Source of the DNA: Xylogone sp. PMI_703
Lineage: Eukaryota > Ascomycota > Leotiomycetes
Direction: 5' to 3'
Length of the DNA: 64,000 nucleotides
Assembly: GCA_021399445.1 (NCBI GenBank)
Contig: JAJTUQ010000001.1
Span: forward strand, 4,092,001 to 4,156,000
Under the pieces are notes generated by a model. That model was not told the origin of the DNA and made no database searches. It saw only the letters and a program-made list of their open reading frames with translations. A program made the position numbers and the translations under genes. Positions 33,660 to 44,138 of this stretch are shown here, in pieces; positions within the stretch are counted from its first letter, which is position 1; each line of letters begins with the position of its first letter.

Positions 33660-34974
33660 ATGGTTTCTGTAAACGTAGGGAAAGCTCTCCAGGACCTCGC
33701 AGGTTCTGTGGACAAGCAACAAGGCTACACTACCCTCCTCGCAAACATCCAAATCGTCTCCACCGAAGCAACCGTTACCGACGACCTGATAGCAATCATT
33801 GACTCCATATTCGCAGAGGACTCCCTTGGAATCGTAGCCACGCGGTCTCTCCTGGCAACCTTCGTCGAAGCTCTGAATGGCATTCCCGACAATGACACGA
33901 AAATTGCCATCGGCGAGCACGCACTGTCCGTCTTGCAAGCACAAACCAGCTCTTTCGAAGAACAAAATGCTGCCATCCGAGAAGTCATGGCTACCGCACA
34001 CGAAGGTAACGAGGACTTCCTCGCCTCCGCAAGAATACTAGCTGGTATACCCATCGAATCATCACAGCGGAAAGTCACGAATGAGGAAAAAGTCCGCACA
34101 TGGATCCGGATTACTCGCAACTATCTCGAGGCGGAAGATCCCACGCTCGCAGAGCAATACTTGAACAAGGCAAAGAATATTATTTATACGGTTGAAGACC
34201 GAGAATTGAATCTACTGTTCAAGCTCAGTCAGGCTAGGATTCAAGACGCGAGGAGAGAGTTCCTAGCTGCCGCCCAGGGGTACCAGGATATCAGTTTCTT
34301 ATCCATAATTGCGGAGGAAGAGCGATTACACACATTAAGCATGGCGATAAAATGTGCTGTCCTTGCTCCTGCAGGTCCAGCACGAAGTCGTGCACTTGCA
34401 AGGCTATACAAGGATGAGCGGTCTTCTGGATTAGAAGAATACGGGATGCTGGAGAAGATGTATCTGGATCGATTGATCTCTCCAGCCGAGGTGTCCAAGT
34501 TCGCAGAGGGACTGGCTGAGCACCAGCTTGCGAAGACATCAGATGGGTCTACGGTCCTGGCTAAAGCCGTGGTGGAGCATAATTTGAGGAGTGCCTCAAA
34601 GTTGTACAACAATATCAGCTTTGATTCGTTGGGCTTGTTGCTGGGGCTAGACGAGGAGAAAGCGGAGATTACTACGGCAAGGATGATAGAGCAGGGACGG
34701 TTAGTAGGTAGGATCGATCAGATCGAGAGGGTTATTTGGTTCGAGGGTGGAGAAGCTACGGGAGAGAAGGGAAGCGGTCGAGCTGAGAGGATCGTGGGGA
34801 AGGAGTTGAAGAGGTGGGATGCTAATGTTCAGGGATTGGCTGAGGAGGTGGAGAAGGTAACTTCGGAATTACAAGTGCAATATCCGGTGAGTACATTTAT
34901 GCTCCTTTTCTTAACTGAACAGTCTAACTGATGATGTGAAATAGGAATTCGTCGCCGCTCATCTGGTAGTATGA
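33660..34974 (+). CDS. csnD: COP9 signalosome subunit 4
   Basis: Exons 33660..34886 and 34945..34974; 1257 nt, 418 residues. The short second exon adds EFVAAHLVV after the GTGAGT/ATAG intron; without it the frame ends in unrelated residues. The N-terminal two thirds is TPR-like helical (KVRTWIRITRNYLEAEDPTLAEQYLNKAKNI, LNLLFKLSQARIQDARREFLAAAQGYQDIS). The PCI domain spans about 200-370: KCAVLAPAGPARSRALARLYKDERS, EYGMLEKMYLDRLISPAEVSKFAEGL, VVEHNLRSASKLYNNISFDSLGLLLGL, then the winged-helix end MIEQGRLVGRIDQIERVIWFEGG. CSN4 is a core scaffold subunit of the COP9 deneddylase, which removes Nedd8 from cullins and in fungi links light and development. Confidence 0.94.
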
Positions 34975-35238
34975 TGAAGAGAATGCTCTGAATGAAACGA
35001 ATACGGGCGTTAGAGGCGGGGTTATCATTGCAAACTGGAGTTTAGGAACAGTATAATAAAGGTTAGAATCCACAATGCTTAAATTAAGCATTGAAAGTAC
35101 TTTGAGCTGAGAGCTCCTGTGACTGGACTATACAATGTGATATGGAGTTTGCCCCAATCCAGTCTCAACAAACAAGCAGCAATCTTGATCCTCTTCTGTC
35201 ACCCAAGCCCGACAAAGAGAGAAATATGGAGTAATTCC

Positions 35239-35556
35239 CTATGCAACAACTTCCTCAACAGCCTTCATCCCATCCTCCTCCTTCTCGCCGCCCTCCAACC
35301 TCCTAAGAATCTCGCCCAATTCCCCCATCGTCTGCCTGAGCCTTCCAAACGCACTATCCAGCCTCTCCTTATTCCACGCACACCGCGGACACAGCCCTTC
35401 CATCTTATGCGTGTGCAGTGGATGGCTATTCATCGTGTCGCATTCTATCGGCCATTGTCTGGTGTTGAAGGCTGCTTGGATGGGGCAGGGGAGGACTTCG
35501 GGGCCCCAGACGTGGTGGTTGCAGGTTGTGTAGATGAGGCGTCTGTGATAGCACAT
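35239..35556 (-). CDS. Small Cys/His-rich conserved fungal protein
   Basis: Single exon, 105 residues. The first 60 residues hold a dense Cys/His pattern: CYHRRLIYTTCNHHVWG, then C23, C39, HPLHTHKMEGLCPRC. This spacing suggests one or two zinc sites and resembles small uncharacterised proteins common in Pezizomycotina. The C-terminal half (ERLDSAFGRLRQTMGELGEILRRLEGGEKEED) is a likely coiled coil. No signal peptide. Convergent with CSN4, 264 bp from its end. Coding status is supported by composition and the clean motif, but not by splicing evidence; a 5' exon cannot be excluded. Confidence 0.65.
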   Translation of the reverse strand: MCYHRRLIYTTCNHHVWGPEVLPCPIQAAFNTRQWPIECDTMNSHPLHTHKMEGLCPRCAWNKERLDSAFGRLRQTMGELGEILRRLEGGEKEEDGMKAVEEVVA

Positions 35557-36305
35557 TTAGTATGCTTCTTGGAACTGGAATGTGGTTTTGATATTGTATG
35601 GGATGAATGGGACTAATCTCGGAAGAGATTTTCCAGGAGTTTTTGGATTTAAATATGCCTTGATTATTGGACGAGCATTGTTTGTTCGTTGCTGACTTGT
35701 GTATCGTTTCATGGAGACCTTCCTGTTTGTTCTCCTGGTTTCCTTCATCTGATGGAAATCAATGCCAGCAGGTGTGAGATAGTTATGGACCAAGAATTGA
35801 CATGATATGAGATCTTTGCTTGGAGTCTTTGTTAATAAATATAAAGTTTCTTTGATTCTATGATCGCCAGTACCAAGACATTGTCTTGAGTTATTGTCTT
35901 CTAGACGAGAAATTCGTGTTACCTATCAGACTTAGCCAAGAGTGAGGTTACCTCCACGACTCAAAGAACCCAACTGGATCTCTAATACACTAGGTGCCCC
36001 TATAATAATCATATTGGATTATTTCATTAACAATGATAGCCGTGATTCCTCGTCATTAATAATTAGGAAAAATATGATAATATCCCATATTGACAAAATA
36101 TGTTTCCTCCTACATGATGCGTTAATTATATACAACAATTTAAAGAGAGGGAGTAATCAAGGTGACGTACCTCAAGTCTGTACCTCTCACAAAAGTATGT
36201 CCTGAAAAAAGAGCTAAGAAATGCCGCTTTGAAGCGCTGAATGGCACCCGTCCATATCAAAAACAGAAAGAAAAACAAAAAATAGAATTCAAATAAAAGG
36301 GTCTT
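35557..36305. other. AT-rich intergenic region
   Basis: 749 bp between two minus-strand genes. It holds the promoter of the small Cys/His protein. No gene or RNA seen. Confidence 0.5.
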
Positions 36306-37156
36306 TCAGGAGCCATCCCATCCTGAAGCCTCAGCTCTCAAACACCCCATGCACCATACCTCGCCTTCAGCACCTCTCTCTACACAGCATCGACTGCACA
36401 CCATTCTCCTATGCCCAAACTTCCTCCTCGCACTCTTCTCTAGATCTGCAAAGACCCCACTCTTCTCTCCGCCTGCAAACGAAAATGACGAAGGCTGCAA
36501 CAGCATATCCTCATCCTCCCCTTCTTTGTCGACGTCATAGCCCATATACCTCTCACATTCCCTAATGCAAACATAGCAAGTCCTCTTCTCGCAGCTCTCG
36601 CAGTACGCAAAGGAATCCAGATCCGATCGAGTGGTAGGTTTCCGGTAGCATATATGGCATGGACTGAGATCTATCGTCGGTTTCGCACAGGAGTTGTTCA
36701 CATTGACGTGTGGTGCCTGATGCTGCTGTAGCTGGTACCCATATTCGCTGATGTCTCGGGAACCATGCTGGTGTTCAACAAGGTGGTTCGATCCGATCTC
36801 CACCCGCTGCCGCTTACTATCATGCTGCTGCAGTTGCAACCGTCTCGATTTAGGAATGATATGTCTCCGTGCTTGTTCAGGTAGAAATTGTTCCTCCATC
36901 CCATCGATACTGAAACGGGTGCCATCATCATCTCCAGGCAAAGTCGCATGTCGTGGCAAAGGTAGGCTATTGATTCCCAAACAAAACCCAACATGTCAGC
37001 GAAAAACGATTCCGTAATCCTTTCAATATCCTCAGTTTGAAGAAAGAAAAAAGTAGCCTACCTCGAAAGCTTCATCTGTAGCTCAATACTCCCAGCCTCA
37101 TCCCTCCTCCGCTTGCGCAGCGTCGTCGCCGTGGGAACTGGTGCTACCGAAGGCAT
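36306..37156 (-). CDS. Cys-rich (CxxC) fungal protein of unknown function
   Basis: Exons complement(37062..37156) and complement(36306..36966); 756 nt, 251 residues. Exon 1 gives MPSVAPVPTATTLRKRRRDEAG, with a basic KRRR patch, and the GTAGGC/AATAG intron joins MKLS to SLPLPRHATLPGD. The C-terminal half contains three zinc-ribbon-like Cys clusters: PCHICYRKPTTRSDLDSFAY-CESC, CYVCIRECERYMG, and MVCSRCCVERGAEGEVWCMGC. The middle is Gln/His-rich (LQLQQHDSKRQ, LQQHQAPHV). The pattern suggests a compact zinc-binding, probably nuclear protein, but I cannot name the family. Confidence 0.8.
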
Positions 37157-37895
37157 TGTTTATTGATGTGATTTATCGCCCCCTCAACCCCAATATGTCA
37201 TGACAAGAAAGAACGAATGGATGGACAAGCCCGTGCCCACTTCCCGCAACTAGTTGTTTCTAGAATTGTATGTAGGGCTGCTCTTCCTGAGAGGGCGAAA
37301 TTGGAGCGATAGACCCTGGGCGAGGATGGGGTGAGGTTGTTGAGAGAAAGAGGTTGAAGGTTTGGCCTTCGGGCGTCGATTCCCTAGTCCCAGGGGATCA
37401 ACGGCATGGCGCTGGCCGCTAATTGGCGGGTGCGTCAAGGCACCGGAGTCAGGCTGATGCACTGGGGTTGGGGGTTTGTCACGGGCTTGTGGTCCAGTGG
37501 CGACAGCCTAAATTTAAGGCAGCTGCAGTGATTGGTACCTACATCTTACTGTACATGTGCAGTCTCGACATAGTGATATAGTAGTACACATACTCATTCC
37601 TCGAGCCTTCCTATGCAAAAGAAACTCAATACAGTCCAGCTGTCCTGAGACTCCGTTGGTTCATTATTAAGTATTTAATTAATCTATAGTAAATTTTTAC
37701 TAATGGTGCTCTTACAACCTCCCAAATGCAATAACTCCAAATCCGTTGCATCCCATCCAATCGCATCCACAAAGCCGTTAATAAATAACCCGCCGGGCCG
37801 AAAGGAGTGAAGGATTGCGCTTTTTTTGTTGACTGTGCTTTTGTGACAAGTGTCCCCAGCAATCATTCATCTTCTCATTTTTCTCATCATAGGCA
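37157..37895. other. Intergenic region upstream of the CxxC gene
   Basis: 739 bp between two minus-strand genes, containing the CxxC gene promoter. No other feature seen. Confidence 0.5.
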
Positions 37896-40800
37896 TTAGT
37901 GCACTGGTATGAAGTTGCTCCATTGACATGTACAACCCCCATCTCCACCGTCAAAACCTCCCAGTGAAGGGTCGGACGTATTGGTGAATAAGCTTGGGGC
38001 TGGATTGATAAGGCTTCCGCCTGCAGCTCTGTTCTCCAACCTGAATGTCCCCGTATCCTGAACAATCTCCTCTCGATCATTCATTCCGTAGCAATAGATC
38101 GACTTCAGTGTAGGGTCTCCTCCATGGCGATCCATGGTGATTGTGATTGGATATGGAAATGTGCCGGGCTGGATGAACGTAATAGGAGTGGATCTCTTCC
38201 CAATCCCTCTCTTATTCGATGCAGCCGTAGTAGTGCTACCGTTAAGTAATCGCGCAGTAGTATCCATCCTGGTCCACATCTGTACCAAGAACCTCGTTTG
38301 AGCCCATGTGCATCTGGCGACTGCGGCAGATTCGGTGCAACCGCCATTCTCATCATCTGGAACCACTCCATCACCCGGTGCATCGTTGTTAAGGGCAGCA
38401 GCTGTTTTGAGAAAGATAGAACGATCGAAGTAAGTGTAGAATCCATAATGCTCAGTAGGAAGACCGCGGTCGTAGAGCCGGATTGGTTGCTGTGAAGGGA
38501 ATGGCAGAAGATTGGCCGGTGCAGCTGTACCATCCGAATTTACGCTTGGCGGAGGGATGAGCTCCGTCACGTTTGGGAAGGGGTTGGAGCTATCATTTGA
38601 CGTGGAGCGCCCGATAAGGACCTCATGTGCAGGCAATGACGACGAGTTCGTCGTTGAAAGGAGCGAGATGTAGAAAGGTGTAGCCTCTCCGGCTTTCTGG
38701 TCTGAAACGATCCCATCTGTTGTATTGCCAAGGAACTCTTGCTCTGCGATAGATGGAGGTTCAGGAGATGGGGTAAACGTAACTGCTTGCCTCGCTTTTA
38801 TCGCAATATGTCTGATGAACCTCCCAGCAGTCAGAGGCTCTTCAGATAAACTGCGGGAGGGAAGATTCTTATTGCCGATGACATTTGCAAAGGTCGAGTT
38901 GGCAGCACTGCTGTTGTCCCATTGTATATAGAGCAAAAAGTTAGGCTGGTTGGGTTTATTAGGTGCAACAGAGGACTGCATTTCTTTTGGTAAGGCACAG
39001 CTCCACACTGTTGATGGTGTGGTGCACGCGGTAACGGATTTTATGTTAACTGGTGCTGCAACAGTAGAGAGCCCAGTAAATATGGGCGGGAAACCAGTGA
39101 GATTTAACCATTGAGATTGCTGAGAATCGTTGGTCGTTCGATGCAATTTCATAACCAGAACCAGAATGACAGTAATGATAACCAGGAATGCACTAATTAT
39201 AATGGCATACCAACGACGTCTTTTTCGTCCTTCAGCACCCATCCGTCCGTAGCATCCTCTTTCAGAAATGCATCCACGGCCGCGCCACCATCCACCAGCT
39301 TTACGGGCCAGGGCATCTTCTTTCTCGTGGCGACGACGCTTCGCTTCTGCCTTTTGAGCCATCCTTGCTTCTCTCTGGAGCTGCTTTGCTGCGAATCCAC
39401 TCTGTCTGGGTGGAAGTTCGGGATAACTGGAGTTCAAATTGATTGGCCGACGGACTGGTCCAGCAAGCTCCTCCTCTGGTACTTCTGACATCTGTATGGC
39501 CCCCGGGGGAGCAAGCACTCGCTGCATTTCTGGTGATATTGGACCAGGTGATGCGGGATACTGAATGGTTAGGGGATGGCCAGGAGGAAATACTGCTCGG
39601 TACCGAGGCACATGTGCCTGCGGAGGAGGAGAGTATGGAGGAGGCGAAGCCTCAGTGTCTACCACTGTTGACTGAGGCAGAACGTGGGGAGTACCTGCTC
39701 TAATCGGTTGTACAGAAGGGTTCCGAGATAGCTGAGATGCAGCAGAGGGTGGATTCAGATCTGAAATGGTAGGCTGCACATAGGGGTTATTCCCCGTATC
39801 TCTACTTACTGACCCGCTACGACTTGGGTTGCTGAAACTTTGTGAAAATCTCTCAAAGGGATTCGACCGAACGGTCCCTTGCGGTGAACTGTCTTGAATG
39901 GGTGATCTATCGGCTGAAGGATGAGAGAGAATCGTATTCCTTAGGTCACTATCCGAGAGAATGAAAGGTAAAGTGCCAGATTCTTGTGCCTCACGATCAA
40001 CCTCCTCTTCCACCGGAGCCTCCGGATGGGTATGTGTCTGGCTGGGTCGATTCATCGGCGATACGGGACTCCACCACGCATCCGATGCAATAGTCGTGGT
40101 TGTTGTTTCTGGGGTTATTGGGGAAAATGCTTTCTCCCACTGACGAACCCATTCCGAATCCTTGGCCTTTGCAGCAGCAACTGCAAGACTTGGGACAGCA
40201 GGAGCTTGTTGGGGATTGGGCTCGGTATCATTTAGAGTGTTGGAGCGAGTCAGGTTGAATGGAGTCGTAATATAGTTCCACCAACCCCTTGATAGGTGGC
40301 GTGTGCCTACAGTGCTAATGCTGGCATGTTTTGCGGCCTTTGAACCTAATGATATCGATGTGGCCCTTCCTGACCGAATTAGAATGGGACTTTCATCCTC
40401 TTCAAACACAGTACATCCCGAGACTACCCGGTGTTTTGGTGTACGTTCATCATGGTCGTCATCATCAAACGTAATACCATCATCGGTATCTGGAGAAAAG
40501 CAGCTCTTCAATGCTAGATCTTTTGGATCATTATGTTGTATCATATGGAATGGAATTTTTGGTAGTGGCGGGACAGAGTTATTATGAAAAATCTCATCAG
40601 CTGGAGCCTGAGAGTAGAAGCTGGATGTAGCTCGCGGCCTCGGCCTAGATGAAGCATTTGTATCATCGAATGGTGACCAAGCGGTTTGCTCCTGTGCTGG
40701 AGTGATAATGATTGTGGGGGTCTCGGGACTCTCATTTATAGTAGACCAATGAGAAGCAAGTATTGGTGATATCTTGGACTGCCCTGACGTTGCTGATAGA

Positions 40801-41477
40801 GGACTAGTTGTATGTTCTGAAAGACTGGCAGATGGTACCAATATGCCAATTGGGATGGCGCGATCACTAGGTGAAAGTTTGGAGGGCGACTGCTCCACTG
40901 CAGAGAGGTTCTCAGTATTCTGTGGCACAGGTTCTCTGGCTGGAACTACTGTTTCGGCCTTGTTTTTAGACTTCCAAAACCCTCTTTGGTCTCTTTTTCC
41001 TGCTTGCTCTAGAGCCCGAAGAGTGGCAAGGTCCACAAACTGTCCTCTTGCAGGTACCCGTGATGCTGCTCCTTGCACTGCCGTAGGGTTTTGAAACTTC
41101 GCAAAGTTTGTTACCAACTTTATACCTGCCTGCTCAATTTGTTTCTTCTGCCTTCCCCTAGACTTCTCTCTGATAGGCTTGATTACCGAATATGCTCGTT
41201 TAACACGGTGTGTTTTCATCCGCGATACACGCTTGTTATTGCTCTCCATCGCTCCGCGAGCGTCCAACGTTCTCGGCCACTGCGGGGTGCGTGACGTTGT
41301 CGGTGCGGGAGGGAAGACTGGTGAAGTTTTATCTTCATCAGTATCATTCCACCACTCGTCAGAGTCATCGGAGTCCTCCTCTCCACCAAACATTTTATCG
41401 AAAGTATTGATATTCTGTTTTGATGTTGGTGTGTCTGAACCTACCGTCTGTTCAGTTGCGGCTGTAGACGGAGGCAT
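37896..41477 (-). CDS. Large single-pass membrane glycoprotein of unknown function
   Basis: Intronless, 1193 residues. Residues 1-750 are cytoplasmic-type, Ser/Pro-rich and disordered, beginning with an acidic segment (EEDSDDSDEWWNDTDEDK) and containing a QREARMAQKAEAKRRRHEKED charged helix. One membrane segment (YAIIISAFLVIITVILVLVMKL) lies at about 755-777. The remaining ~415 residues are likely extracellular, with many N-glycosylation sites (NLT, NSS, NST, NTT, NDS, NVT) and conserved-looking blocks: QPNFLLYIQWDNSSAANSTF, then RLYDRGLPTEHYGFYTYFDR, CTWAQTRFLVQMWTRM, PGTFPYPITITMDRHGGDP and a Cys-rich end GGCTCQWSNF. Homologues are widespread in ascomycetes, sometimes labelled glycoprotease-family without evidence; I see no protease motif. 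A cell-surface sensor or wall-associated role is only a guess. Confidence 0.88.
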   Translation of the reverse strand: MPPSTAATEQTVGSDTPTSKQNINTFDKMFGGEEDSDDSDEWWNDTDEDKTSPVFPPAPTTSRTPQWPRTLDARGAMESNNKRVSRMKTHRVKRAYSVIKPIREKSRGRQKKQIEQAGIKLVTNFAKFQNPTAVQGAASRVPARGQFVDLATLRALEQAGKRDQRGFWKSKNKAETVVPAREPVPQNTENLSAVEQSPSKLSPSDRAIPIGILVPSASLSEHTTSPLSATSGQSKISPILASHWSTINESPETPTIIITPAQEQTAWSPFDDTNASSRPRPRATSSFYSQAPADEIFHNNSVPPLPKIPFHMIQHNDPKDLALKSCFSPDTDDGITFDDDDHDERTPKHRVVSGCTVFEEDESPILIRSGRATSISLGSKAAKHASISTVGTRHLSRGWWNYITTPFNLTRSNTLNDTEPNPQQAPAVPSLAVAAAKAKDSEWVRQWEKAFSPITPETTTTTIASDAWWSPVSPMNRPSQTHTHPEAPVEEEVDREAQESGTLPFILSDSDLRNTILSHPSADRSPIQDSSPQGTVRSNPFERFSQSFSNPSRSGSVSRDTGNNPYVQPTISDLNPPSAASQLSRNPSVQPIRAGTPHVLPQSTVVDTEASPPPYSPPPQAHVPRYRAVFPPGHPLTIQYPASPGPISPEMQRVLAPPGAIQMSEVPEEELAGPVRRPINLNSSYPELPPRQSGFAAKQLQREARMAQKAEAKRRRHEKEDALARKAGGWWRGRGCISERGCYGRMGAEGRKRRRWYAIIISAFLVIITVILVLVMKLHRTTNDSQQSQWLNLTGFPPIFTGLSTVAAPVNIKSVTACTTPSTVWSCALPKEMQSSVAPNKPNQPNFLLYIQWDNSSAANSTFANVIGNKNLPSRSLSEEPLTAGRFIRHIAIKARQAVTFTPSPEPPSIAEQEFLGNTTDGIVSDQKAGEATPFYISLLSTTNSSSLPAHEVLIGRSTSNDSSNPFPNVTELIPPPSVNSDGTAAPANLLPFPSQQPIRLYDRGLPTEHYGFYTYFDRSIFLKTAAALNNDAPGDGVVPDDENGGCTESAAVARCTWAQTRFLVQMWTRMDTTARLLNGSTTTAASNKRGIGKRSTPITFIQPGTFPYPITITMDRHGGDPTLKSIYCYGMNDREEIVQDTGTFRLENRAAGGSLINPAPSLFTNTSDPSLGGFDGGDGGCTCQWSNFIPVH

Positions 41478-44138
41478 GCTTGGAACTCGTAAAAGGAAAG
41501 GCTCTATGACCGATTGAGGTGGATGGGACTATTTTGATTTGTTTTAATTCGATGTATATTTTATTTTGCGAAGATGGATTCTCGATTTTGGAGAACGGTC
41601 GTTGTCCTTGGCGTTTTTTGTATCAAAAATCGAACGTCTAAGATCTTGATATTATAAATCTATGCTGTAATGTGCGAGGCCAGTAGCATTGTCTTTATTG
41701 GCCAACACTCAATATCTACTGTGGTGCTTTTGGTGCAAGAAGAAGACAATAGGAAAATCCGTGAGTGATCGACAGAAAGGAACAAGAAACAAAGAGGTAA
41801 GAAAAGTAATCAAGTAACGACTGTGAGGAGATCTCTAACACGAAGCCAAACGTGGAACAAAGCTTACGAAGAAAAGAATCAGATGTGTTGAGAAAGAAAG
41901 ATGAGGAGTGAATGAAACAGAAAAACTCATGTCTAGCAGGTCATGTGTGGCCTTGCCGGGACTCATTCAGACGCGGCCAGCCATGAATCTCAAACCTAGC
42001 GGAACTTTCCCTACCGATACCAGCACGAAGCGTTTCTATTCGACAGCAGTCGCTCAATCCAGATATTAGATACGCAGTTGTAGAGCAATGATGGGCTGTT
42101 TCGTTGGACGACGTCTCAATACGCGCCGAGGAGATGAGGATGCAGCCACGACATTGGTCGGCGCTTCGAGAGTGGCAGGGCCCCAATCAAGGCATGTGGA
42201 TAGCTGGCAAGAGACCTCCCTCGATCTCGAGCATTGATTGGGAAGCCGCATAGCCTCAACATTGCGTACTAGAGGTATGGATGAAGCTCATTCCGCGAGG
42301 CCATTATCGCGTCTGTCTCGGTGAGGTCCAGATGAGGTCGCAATCAACGAATCTCATTCCTCGGGCTGGGTGTCGCTACGGTTCACAGCTTTCCTGCCAG
42401 AATACACCGCTCCCATAGCATCCGTTCATGGACTAGTGCCACACTGGTCTGGCATTGCCTCTTGATCCCTGGAGGAGATCCCGTCGCTGAGTTAGACGCC
42501 AGAGAGAGGAACCATAACGCCATGACTCCAAACACTCGACCTGCGGGCTTCGGGGCAGTTCACGCCAGAGAAAAACCACATCATGCTCAGCATGTTTCCT
42601 GGGACATACACGTCATGTACTACTAACAATAAACAAGAGAAGAAGAAAAGGCAGAGCAGAATTTCGTCTTGCGAGAAGCAGCTCCCACGGGTCGCACAGG
42701 GCAAGCTATCGGAGCCAACCCATGGTTTGTCGCAATCTACGGTACGGTTACTTTGTACTCCATATGGATACGACGGGGCAAGATCCACAGAGCATTAACC
42801 AACTCGTATCGATTCGCCTTGGAGGCTTTGGGGCATTTCGGGGATCTAACTTGGTGAGCCCTAATAGTTACCATAATTACAGTCTCAATAATCAATACGG
42901 TACGAATGGTAGTCGCAAATATACGGAGTCGGGGCGAGGTGGAAGGGCAAGAGGGAGGAATGGAAAAAGGGGGTCCTAGCCAAGGCCGGACTGACTTATC
43001 ACGCAAAATAAGGTTCGAGTGGCTAAAATCTCAACCTCCCGTCTCTACCAATGCGCCTTTTTTGTGACTGTACTGGATGATGATGCTGGATGGTGAAAAT
43101 CAGCCGGATAGTTGCTGTCTAGGCTGATGACTGATATCAGATCATCCTAATTCCACCTCCATGCCTTGAAAGCTGTATCTGCATAGTACAAGACAATTTG
43201 TGCCGTAACAATTCGCCTGGTAAGAGGAGCGCAAGATGATAAGGAGCTATTACCGATGGCTTTTATTAGACCCCTATCGATACCGTAAATTATCGGCCTC
43301 GACAGTCGTATTATTACTCCGTAGTAGAGTCTGGGCTCTCGTTCGGCGCTGCCAGAGCTGAACCCCCTCGACCCTCGCGTGCTCCGAAACGTGGTCTGTA
43401 CTGTAATTAACATGGGCGATCAGAACGGTGAACGCTAATTTTTGCACATGAAAAATAATTACAGTAAGACAACACAGATCGGTTGAAACGGTCTGTATCT
43501 TCCTCACCTTCAGTTCAACACCCTTCTTGCTCCTGGGAACATCGCGAGATCGCAACCAGCTCCAGGCCTTCCCCTTCGCCCTTGGCGAGATTTCTTCCGG
43601 GCCGCTTATCTTTTAAAATTATACGAGGTCTGCATGCACCCTGTTGAGTAGTCCGCTGGTTTGCTCGAATCTACCACGCCTGCCTTGGTCGTTATCTGAA
43701 CAAACACCTCCTCTCCAAACGCCCTCGCTGCACAACCACCACTAATTGTTACGGTCCAAACAGCTGGCGACTTGGTTCCGTTCTGTACCAGGGCAAACGC
43801 TCCATTTCCCTCGCCCAAGGACTCCCAAAGCCTGGTGCACACGCTTGACGGCTTTGGGGACACATCTGCAGATACCCACTTGGAAACCGATTGCGGATTT
43901 GCCAGACTGGTACGTCGTGCCATCTGGCCTCTGATTTTTCGACCTGGCGTCCTCAAGCCCCACGACGAGTTCTTCTACTTCCTTCGGTCCCGCGCCCTCG
44001 AAGCAGCACCGTCGGCGTCGTTCATCCCTCGTAAAGCCCACCATCAAGCTAGACGGTCCCGACGACGCAGATAGACCATCAGATCGACTCCGCTCAGCTG
44101 AGGCTCTCCCCCCAATCCCGGGGACGCCCAATTTCCCA
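41478..44138. other. Gene-free 2.7-kb divergent region
   Basis: Lies between divergent genes. Short ORFs overlap on both strands and lack domain-like sequence. The last ~600 bp are pyrimidine-rich and probably the leader of the mannosyltransferase gene. One TACTCCGTA motif at 43315-43323. Confidence 0.5.
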
